From NCBI GenBank assembly GCA_964420405.1, contig CAYQTL010000005.1, positions 86,757 through 150,756 on the forward strand: a DNA stretch of 64,000 nt. The letters are read 5' to 3'. Source of the DNA: CAYQTL01 sp964420405. GTDB taxonomy: Bacteria; Acidobacteriota; Thermoanaerobaculia; Thermoanaerobaculales; Sulfomarinibacteraceae. The position numbers and the translations under genes were made by a program. Below are positions 55,988 to 64,000 of this stretch, piece after piece. The number at the start of each line of letters is the position of its first letter. Position 1 is the stretch's first letter. The notes below the pieces were generated by a model. The model did not search any database, was not told where the DNA came from, and saw only the letters and a list, made by a program, of their open reading frames with translations.

Positions 55988-56748
55988 TCGGCCGGGATCT
56001 CGTCGAGCACCTCAGCCGCGACCTGGACGACGACCTGAGCGACGCCGAGCGCAACGAGCTGCGGGCGGCGATCGCACCGGGGCAGCTGGAGGAGGAGCGC
56101 CTGGCTCTCGCGGAGGTGCGCCTCGCCGTGCGGCGGCTGGCGGAGGACGACGAGCCGCCGCGGCGCCTCGACCTCGTGCTCGAGCCCCTGGTCCGGGCGG
56201 GTGGACGGCCCGGCTGGTGGACGGCCGGGGGATGGCTCGCCGCCGCGGCGTCCGCGATCGCGACCGCCGTGGCGGCGCTGTGGCTGGCGGCGGCGCCGCC
56301 CGCCGATCCGACCGGCGCCCGCGACGGCTCGCCGCCGCCCGTGGATCGTGCGACGCCGGCTTCCGGATCGGGTCGGGAGGGGCGAAGCGAGCTGCACGCG
56401 GCGCTGCGACGCGGTGAGCTCCCGGCGATACCGGACCCGGAGGCGCCGCCGCCTCTGGAGGTGATCGGCCCGCTCCCTTTCCCGCCGGAGCTCTTCGACG
56501 GCCGGCCCGCGACCCTGGTGATGGAGGGGGCCGGGACGATCCGGGTGCGGGTGCCGAGGGGGTGCGGCGCCGGGGCCTACGCCGTCGTCGTGGAGCGGAC
56601 GCACGGCGGCCTCGGTGAGCTGCGGGTGACGGGGCAGGGGCCCCGAGGCGCGGCCGGGTGCTTCCCGATCGTGGCGCTGGAGGCGGTCCCGGACGGCTTC
56701 GACAGCGCCCCGGCCAGGCTCGAGGTGGCGGCCGCCGGCAGCGGCTGA
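55984..56748 (+). CDS. Putative membrane-anchored anti-sigma factor
   Basis: 254 aa. A cytoplasmic helical N-terminus (about 1-75, DLVEHLSRDLDDDLSDAERNELR) precedes one membrane segment (about 82-102) and an extracytoplasmic region rich in proline. It is translationally coupled to the ECF sigma (ATGA). A zinc-binding HxxxCxxC motif of ZAS factors is absent. The assignment rests on position and topology. Confidence 0.7.
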   Translation: MIGRDLVEHLSRDLDDDLSDAERNELRAAIAPGQLEEERLALAEVRLAVRRLAEDDEPPRRLDLVLEPLVRAGGRPGWWTAGGWLAAAASAIATAVAALWLAAAPPADPTGARDGSPPPVDRATPASGSGREGRSELHAALRRGELPAIPDPEAPPPLEVIGPLPFPPELFDGRPATLVMEGAGTIRVRVPRGCGAGAYAVVVERTHGGLGELRVTGQGPRGAAGCFPIVALEAVPDGFDSAPARLEVAAAGSG

Positions 56749-56807
56749 GGTGGCCGGGAACGAGGCGGCGGCCGGGTGCAGCGGCCGCCGTGGCCGTCGA
56801 CGACCGC

Positions 56808-57146
56808 TCAGCCGAACGAGGCGATCGCCTCCTCCTCGGTGTCGAGCACGTCGAACACCGTGATCAGCTGGGTGACCTGCAGGATGTCGTTGATCTTCGG
56901 CGACAGGCGGAGCAGCTTGAGGGAGCCGCCGCGCTTCGTGACTGTGGTGTAGCCGGCGACCATCTCGCCGATGCCCGACGAGTCGATGGCGGTGACGCCG
57001 CCGAGGTCGAGCACGATCCGGCTCTTGCCGGCATCGAGCGCGGCGTCGATCAGCTCGCGGATCTTGACGTCGCCGGTGCCGATGGTCACCTTGCCGGTCA
57101 GCTGGATGATGCGGACATCCCCGTGGTCCCGGATCTCACTCTTCAT
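56808..57146 (-). CDS. STAS-domain anti-anti-sigma factor
   Basis: 112 aa from ATG 57146, preceded by AAGGAG at a good distance. The STAS fold with DSSGIG (55-60) and phosphorylatable serine is intact. Its partner kinase gene lies directly upstream, overlapping by 11 bp. In the partner-switch model the dephosphorylated form binds the kinase and frees a sigma factor. No SpoIIE-type phosphatase is in the window. Confidence 0.92.
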   Translation of the reverse strand: MKSEIRDHGDVRIIQLTGKVTIGTGDVKIRELIDAALDAGKSRIVLDLGGVTAIDSSGIGEMVAGYTTVTKRGGSLKLLRLSPKINDILQVTQLITVFDVLDTEEEAIASFG

Positions 57147-57594
57147 CGTGTCCACTCCTTGTGGTCGTCGGCTGCAGCTCCCGGGTCATCCGCACCGAGG
57201 TCCCGCCGCCGGCGACGGTCTCGAACTCGACCCGGTCCATGAACTGGCGCATGTAAAAGATACCGCGTCCGGAAGGACGCAGCAATCGCTCGGGGGCGGT
57301 GGGGTCGGGCAGGGTGGCCGGGTCGAAGCCCGGTCCGCGGTCGTCCACCCGGATCTCGGCGGTGACGCCGGCGATCCGCATCTCGACCCGGACCGGCTCC
57401 GCCGGGCGCTCGCCGCTGCCGTGCCGGATCGCGTTGGCCAGCGCCTCGCGCAGGGCGGTCACCATCCAGTAACGCTCGTCGCCATCGGCGCCGGCCTCGG
57501 CGCACAGGTCGAGCAGGGCGCGCTCCGCGAGCTCGATGTTGACGAACCTCGAGGACAGCACCAGCTCGGCCTGGCGGACGCGGTCTGATGACAT
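57136..57594 (-). CDS. RsbW-type anti-sigma kinase (HATPase domain)
   Basis: 152 aa. The N box EALANAIRHG, G1 DRGPGFD and G2 SGRGIFYMRQFMD are clear. It phosphorylates the STAS partner and may bind a sigma factor or act on another target. The start follows a TATACT -10 by 8 nt, so it is nearly leaderless. The STAS gene follows at the 3' end. Confidence 0.9.
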   Translation of the reverse strand: MSSDRVRQAELVLSSRFVNIELAERALLDLCAEAGADGDERYWMVTALREALANAIRHGSGERPAEPVRVEMRIAGVTAEIRVDDRGPGFDPATLPDPTAPERLLRPSGRGIFYMRQFMDRVEFETVAGGGTSVRMTRELQPTTTRSGHDEE

Positions 57595-57602
57595 GGAGAC
57601 GG

Positions 57603-57608
57603 AGTATA
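57603..57608 (-). promoter_or_regulatory. -10 of the RsbW/STAS operon
   Basis: TATACT on the minus strand 8 nt upstream of the ATG, in the 18-bp gap after cutA. No -35 consensus is visible. Confidence 0.5.
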
Positions 57609-57612
57609 GCAG

Positions 57613-57981
57613 TCAGTCGTAGGACGGTGGGTCGCCGTCGTCCTCGTCGTCGGACGGCTCGACCATCTGCAGGACCCACCGGTGGAAGGTCTCCTCGGCG
57701 GCCGGGATCGGCAGGGCCAGGATCTCGGGAAGCTCGTAGGAGTGGAACTCGCGGATCGCCTCCGACACCCGCTCGAACAGCGCCACCGGCGTCTTGATGA
57801 GGAGGAGGTACTCGGTGTCCTCGCACACCCGTCCCTTCCAGCGGTAGATGGAGCGCAGGCAGGGCACGATGTTGATGCAGGTGGCGAGACGCCGTTCCAC
57901 CAGCTCCTCGGAGATCTCGACCGCCTGCTGCTCGGTGCCGACCGAGGTCATGACGAGGGTGATGGGGTCGAGGTCCGTCAT
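57613..57981 (-). CDS. cutA: CutA divalent-cation tolerance protein
   Basis: 122 aa. It shows the CutA core: TSVGTEQQAVEISEELVERRLATCINIVP, SIYRWKGRVCEDTEYLLLIKT and EFHSYELPEILALP. It forms a trimer with a ferredoxin-like fold, and the physiological role is not settled. A TTGACG...TAGCGT promoter gives a start 6 nt before the ATG. It is separate from lexA, which begins upstream on the same strand. Confidence 0.94.
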   Translation of the reverse strand: MTDLDPITLVMTSVGTEQQAVEISEELVERRLATCINIVPCLRSIYRWKGRVCEDTEYLLLIKTPVALFERVSEAIREFHSYELPEILALPIPAAEETFHRWVLQMVEPSDDEDDGDPPSYD

Positions 57982-57987
57982 ACCGGC

Positions 57988-58017
57988 ACGCTAGCCGAAT
58001 CGTGCGCGGGCCGTCAA
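57988..58017 (-). promoter_or_regulatory. Strong promoter for leaderless cutA
   Basis: TTGACG (58012-58017) and TAGCGT (57988-57993) are separated by 18 bp. The -10 ends 6 nt before the ATG. This is the best -35/-10 pair among the leaderless candidates. Confidence 0.65.
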
Positions 58018-58056
58018 GCCGCCCGCACGGCGCGCCGGGCCGCTGCCGGCAGCCGG

Positions 58057-58668
58057 TCAGTAGCGCCGCATCAGGCCGATCACCGTACCCTGCACCCGGA
58101 CCTCCTCGGCGGGCACGACGATCGCCGCCAGGGCGGCGTTGGACGGTTGCAGGCGCACCGTGCGGCCATCCTGCCGGAACAGCCGCTTGAGGGTGACCTC
58201 GCCGTTGACGAGCGCCACCACCATGTCGCCCTCGGCGGCGCCCTCGCCGCGCCGCACGACCACGAGATCGCCGTCGTGGATACCTTCCTCGATCATCGAC
58301 TCGCCGCGCACCCGCAGAACGAACGCGCCGCGGCCGGCGTGCCAGTCGCCGGGCACCTCGAGGCTCTCCTCCTCGGCCAGCACGTCGATCGGCGAGCCCG
58401 CCGCGACCGTGCCGAGAAGCGGCAGCCTGCCGGCCGCACCGAGCGCCTCGCGTCCGCTGTCGGTGACCAGCAGCCCGCGCTTCTGGTGCTTGACACGCTC
58501 GAGGAAACCCTTGCGGGTGAGCAGCAGGACGTGCTTCTGGGCGCTGGCGGTGCTCGCGAACCCGAAGCGGTCGGCGATCTCCTGCAGCGTCGGCGCCGTG
58601 CGGTCGCGGTCGATCCGGTCGCGGATGAAGGTGAGCACGTCCCGCTGGGCCTCGGTGAGGTAGCTCAT
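58057..58668 (-). CDS. lexA: SOS repressor LexA
   Basis: 203 aa. The N-terminal helix-turn-helix (APTLQEIADRFGFASTASAQKHVLLL), cleavage site Ala-Gly in VAAGSPID, catalytic serine in RGESM and lysine in VTLKRL are intact. The start is ATG 58668; a longer frame to 58707 would cross the promoter. The promoter TTGTGT...TATACT ends 9 nt before it. I see no obvious LexA operator. Confidence 0.95.
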   Translation of the reverse strand: MSYLTEAQRDVLTFIRDRIDRDRTAPTLQEIADRFGFASTASAQKHVLLLTRKGFLERVKHQKRGLLVTDSGREALGAAGRLPLLGTVAAGSPIDVLAEEESLEVPGDWHAGRGAFVLRVRGESMIEEGIHDGDLVVVRRGEGAAEGDMVVALVNGEVTLKRLFRQDGRTVRLQPSNAALAAIVVPAEEVRVQGTVIGLMRRY

Positions 58669-58677
58669 GATGGCTCG

Positions 58678-58707
58678 AGTATAGGCGAAAACGGGCCGTA
58701 AACACAA
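58678..58707 (-). promoter_or_regulatory. Promoter of lexA
   Basis: TTGTGT (58702-58707) and TATACT (58678-58683) with 18 bp between. The transcript would begin 2-3 nt before the ATG. Confidence 0.55.
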
Positions 58708-58727
58708 GTCGGGGGGATGGGAGGAGA

Positions 58728-58804
58728 TGGTCGGGGCGAGTGGATTTGAACCACCGGCCTCACGGTCCCGAACCGTGCGCTCTGCCAGGCTGAGCTACGC
58801 CCCG
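58728..58804 (-). tRNA. tRNA-Pro (anticodon CGG)
   Basis: 77 nt with encoded CCA. Acceptor CGGGGCG pairs with CGCCCCG. The anticodon loop TTCGGGA gives CGG, reading CCG, the preferred proline codon of GC-rich genomes. Confidence 0.93.
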
Positions 58805-58815
58805 ACGGGCGCGCC

Positions 58816-58844
58816 ATTCTAGACCAGGCCCCCGTGGAAGGCAA
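58816..58844 (-). promoter_or_regulatory. Promoter of tRNA-Pro
   Basis: TTGCCT (58839-58844) and TAGAAT (58816-58821) are exactly 17 bp apart, 11 nt before the tRNA 5' end. Confidence 0.65.
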
Positions 58845-58867
58845 CCCTCTCGGGCGACCCGTCGGCG

Positions 58868-60208
58868 TCAGACCGGCACGAACTGGGTCACGAGGATGAC
58901 AGCGATGAACAGGGGGCAGACGAACCGGACGAACAGCTTCCAGGCCGGAGCCACGGCGGCGAAGCGGCGGGACGACGAGACGATCTCGGCGACCGCGCGG
59001 TCGAGCTTCCACACCAGGGTCCCGAAGAGGCACAGCAGCAGCGCCCCGAGAGGCAGGGACACGTTGACCCACAGGAAGTCCATCAGGGTGAAGAAGCCGT
59101 CCTGGCCGAGGAACCTGCCGCTCGCCAGTGGCTCGACGCCGACCCACGCCAGCGCCGACGGCACGCCGACCAGGAACGTGATCCCGCCCGCCGTCCACAC
59201 GGTACGGCGCCTGGACCATCCGCGCTCGTCGATGAAGTACGCCGCCACCACCTCGAGCAGCGACACCGTCGAGGTCAGCGCCGCCACCGCGAGCAGGAAG
59301 AAGAAGGCCGCTCCCACCAGGTCGCCGCCAGGCATCTCGGAGAACACCGTCGGCAGCACGTCGAAGATCAGGGTCGGCCCCGCCCCGGGGGCGTGCCCGA
59401 GCGCGAACACCGCGGGGAAGATCATGAAGCCCGCGAGCAGCGCGATCAGGGTGTCGAAGAACACCACCCAGCTGCCGCACTGCAGCACGTCCTGCTTCTT
59501 GGAGAGGTACGATCCGTAGGTCAGCATGGCGCCCATGCCGAGGGACAGGGAGAAGAACGCCTGTGACATGGCGTCGAGGACCACCGGCAGGTCGAGCTTG
59601 GAGACGTCGGGGACGACCAGCCAGCGCACCCCCTCGACCGCACCCGGCAGCAGCAGCCCGCGGACGATGGTGCCGACCATCATCACCAGCAACAGCGGCA
59701 TCAGGATCTTTGCCCAGCGCTCGATGCCTCGCTGGATACCGCCGGCCACGACGAGCACGGTCAGCAGCATGAACGCGGCAAAGAACCCGAGCACCAGGGA
59801 GGCGCCGAAGGCGTCGAACAGGGGGCGGTGGGTGAGCAGGCGCTGGGTGTAGTCGACGCAGGTGGCGAGCACCTGGCCGGCGATCACGGCGTAAAACGAC
59901 AGGATCCCCACGCCGGTGGCGATCGCCAGGTAGCCGAGGAGCTTCCATGCGCCCCGCGGACAGATCGCCCGGATCGCTCCGACCGGGTTCTTCTGGGTCG
60001 AGCGGCCGAGCGCGATCTCGAGCAGCATCACCGGCAGTCCGAGGGCGACGACGCACACCAGGTAGACGAGGACGAACGCGCCGCCGCCGCCCTCGCCGGC
60101 GCTGTAGGGAAACCGCCAGATGTTGCCGAGCCCGATGGCCGAGCCGGCGGCGGCGAGCACGAATCCGAGCTGGGAGCTCCACTGACCGCGATCGGATGGT
60201 GCGCTCAC
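58868..60208 (-). CDS. Sodium-dependent NSS-family transporter
   Basis: 446 aa with about 12 membrane segments. The start GTG at 60208 is followed by WSSQLGFVLAAAGSAIGLGNIWRFPY, the LeuT/NSS signature for Na+ and substrate binding. GGGAFVLVYLVCVVALGLPVMLLEIALGR also fits. NSS proteins take up amino acids or amines with sodium. The substrate cannot be assigned. It is separate from the ATP synthase operon (80 bp). Confidence 0.9.
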   Translation of the reverse strand: MSAPSDRGQWSSQLGFVLAAAGSAIGLGNIWRFPYSAGEGGGGAFVLVYLVCVVALGLPVMLLEIALGRSTQKNPVGAIRAICPRGAWKLLGYLAIATGVGILSFYAVIAGQVLATCVDYTQRLLTHRPLFDAFGASLVLGFFAAFMLLTVLVVAGGIQRGIERWAKILMPLLLVMMVGTIVRGLLLPGAVEGVRWLVVPDVSKLDLPVVLDAMSQAFFSLSLGMGAMLTYGSYLSKKQDVLQCGSWVVFFDTLIALLAGFMIFPAVFALGHAPGAGPTLIFDVLPTVFSEMPGGDLVGAAFFFLLAVAALTSTVSLLEVVAAYFIDERGWSRRRTVWTAGGITFLVGVPSALAWVGVEPLASGRFLGQDGFFTLMDFLWVNVSLPLGALLLCLFGTLVWKLDRAVAEIVSSSRRFAAVAPAWKLFVRFVCPLFIAVILVTQFVPV

Positions 60209-60288
60209 GTCGTCTCCCTGTGGCGACCTGGTGGCAGGGGTCGTCGAAACGTCCGCGAAACGCTATCGGGTCGCGCCCGGGGTGTCAA

Positions 60289-60684
60289 TCAGCCGGCCAC
60301 CTCGAGCCGCGCCTCGGCGAGCCGGAGCCGCGCCGTGATCTCCTCGAGCTGCTCGGCGGAGGCGGTCTTGAGCGCCTCCTCGGCCGCGGCCCGCTCCTGC
60401 CGGGCGGCCGCGGCGTCGATCTCGGCAGCGGTCTCGGCGAGCGCTGCGAGGACCGTGACGTGGTCCGGCAGCACCTCCGCGAAGCCTCCCTGGACCACGA
60501 TCCGGGTCGCCGCCGCGCCCTCGAGGTAGCTGAGCGCGCCGGTTCCGAGAGCCGTCAGCAGCGGCGTGTGCCCGAGCAGCACCCCCAGCTCGCCGAGCAC
60601 CCCCGGCAACCGGACCTCGTCGGCGTCCACCTCAAGCAGCTTCCGGCGGGGTGTGACGACCTCGAGCCGCAGCCGGTCCGGCAT
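60289..60684 (-). CDS. atpC: ATP synthase F1 subunit epsilon
   Basis: 131 aa. The beta-sandwich (LEVVTPRRKLLEVDADEVRLPG, GELGVLLGHTPLL) and C-terminal helical hairpin are complete. It controls the rotor and inhibits ATP hydrolysis. It is the last gene of the atpAGDC run, one base after atpD. Confidence 0.95.
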   Translation of the reverse strand: MPDRLRLEVVTPRRKLLEVDADEVRLPGVLGELGVLLGHTPLLTALGTGALSYLEGAAATRIVVQGGFAEVLPDHVTVLAALAETAAEIDAAAARQERAAAEEALKTASAEQLEEITARLRLAEARLEVAG

Positions 60685-60685
60685 C

Positions 60686-62131
<1,446 letters not shown>

Positions 62132-62142
62132 GCTGGCGACTC

Positions 62143-62998
62143 CTAGCTCTCGAGCGCCTGGGCGCCGGAGACGATCTCGATGAGTTCTTTGGTGATCACG
62201 GCCTGGCGCGTGCGGTTGTACAGCAGGGTGAGGTTGTCGATCATCTCGCCCGCGTTCTTGGTGGCCGCGTCCATGGAGGTCATCCGGGCGGCCTGCTCCG
62301 CCGCCGCGGAGTCGAGCAGGATCCGCTGCACCTGGGCCTCGACGTGCCGTGGCAGCAGCTCGGCCAGGAGCGCCGCCGGATCGGGCTCGTACAGGTAGTC
62401 GATGCGGGCCTCGTCGCGGTCGACGTCGACGTCCGGCGGCTCGATCGGCAGCAGCCGCTCGACGGTGACCTCCTGCCGGATGAGGTTGACGAACTTGTTG
62501 TAGGCGATCCACACCGAGCCGACCTGGCCGGAGGTGAACGCGGCCGTGAACATGCGCGCGAGGCGCGGGCCGTCGTCCGGTCCGAGGTTGCTCATGGTCT
62601 CGCGCTCCTCGTGGGAGACCTTCCAGTCGCGCCGCCGGAAGTAGTCGGACGCCTTGCGGCCGATCGCGACCAGCTCGACGTCGTCGTACCGGTCGCCGCG
62701 CAGGTCGCGCTCGACCGCCCGCAGCAGGGTGGCGTTGAACGACCCGCACAACCCCTTGTCGGACGACACCACCACCAGCCACGCGCCGGTGCCCTCCGGC
62801 GCCTCGAGCAGGGGATGGGAGTGCTCGGTGCGCGCCGCGAGGTGGCCGAGCACCCGGGACAAGGTGTCGGCGTACGGCCGGGCCTCGGTGACCGCCGTCT
62901 GCGCGCGCCGGAGCTTCGCCGCCGCGACCATCTTCATGGCCTTGGTGATCTGCTGGGTGCCCTTGACCGAGCGGATCCGCCGCCGCAGGTCTCTGGTG

Positions 62999-63006
<8 letters not shown>
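62143..63006 (-). CDS. atpG: ATP synthase F1 subunit gamma
   Basis: 287 aa. The N-terminal helix RDLRRRIRSVKGTQQITKAMKMVAAAKLRRA and the C-terminal helix MTSMDAATKNAGEMIDNLTLLYNRTRQA are canonical for the rotating shaft. It overlaps the 3' end of atpA by 8 bp and precedes atpD. Confidence 0.97.

Positions 63007-64000
<994 letters not shown>

Noticed and set aside
60209..60288. Riboswitch or attenuator between the transporter and atpC
   Set aside because: The 80-bp gap has only a weak 5-bp stem and no recognisable aptamer consensus.

Overview
The window is about 64 kb of a very GC-rich (roughly 70% by eye), gene-dense bacterial chromosome. It carries core genes throughout, and I see no insertion sequence, prophage, integrase, CRISPR array or rRNA. 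Features that suggest the lineage are an Hfq-like protein of unusual sequence, a YaaT/PSP1 protein, an MglA-type GTPase fused to a histidine kinase, futalosine-pathway menaquinone synthesis (MqnC), a cytochrome bd-like CydA fused to c-type haem domains, and a short GYNTDIEHGG-type protein. I infer a didermic bacterium near the Acidobacteriota (Thermoanaerobaculia-like). This rests on pattern recognition, not a tree, and a deltaproteobacterial-type lineage is the main alternative.

Layout. 1-6.6 kb: tail of an unknown gene, ftsX-ftsE, pgeF, rlmN, an unknown small protein, then amgK, tatA, a GAF-GGDEF cyclase and bolA. 6.6-15.2 kb: a two-gene CydA-like operon, fur, tyrS, an M16-like secreted protein, a membrane protein and ferritin, with two long inverted repeats. 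15.2-25 kb: an ATP-grasp ligase, a DUF4388-like protein converging on the MglA-GAF-kinase fusion, yjbQ, comF-proline dehydrogenase, a TPR lipoprotein-like protein and a MinD-like ATPase. 25-29 kb (minus): pta-purD-purE-yaaT-hfq. 29-33 kb: Rrf2-cysK, a GT-C membrane protein and a DagK-like kinase. 33-37 kb (minus): ppiD-ruvA-ruvB. 36.9-45.1 kb (plus): the elongasome operon fecR-like, mreB, mreC, mreD, mrdA, rodA, rng. 45-54 kb (minus): tRNA-Lys, tRNA-Leu, tig, clpP, clpX, lon, engB, rho, plus mqnC. 54-58.7 kb: a conserved small protein, a LMW-phosphatase/arsenate reductase, an ECF sigma and its putative anti-sigma, an RsbW/STAS pair, cutA and lexA. 58.7-64 kb: tRNA-Pro, an NSS transporter and atpAGDC, cut by the window end.

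How the genes fit together. The cell-shape block supplies the MreBCD-PBP2-RodA elongation machinery with RNase G at its end. The tig-clpP-clpX-lon run joins chaperone and protease functions with ribosome assembly (EngB) and termination (Rho). The Fur, ferritin and CydA-like genes form a loose iron and electron-transport neighbourhood. Several genes carry a good -10 hexamer (TAnnnT) exactly 6-7 nt before the start codon, so leaderless mRNAs look common.

No stretch longer than 300 bases lacks a gene. The largest gaps (9297-9522, 9988-10266, 15073-15222, 19902-20098) hold promoters or hairpins as annotated. Best candidates for something undescribed: the paired CydA-like/cytochrome c operon, the GTPase-kinase fusion facing a DUF4388 protein, the ferritin-side long palindrome, and an apparent ATC-initiated mreC.
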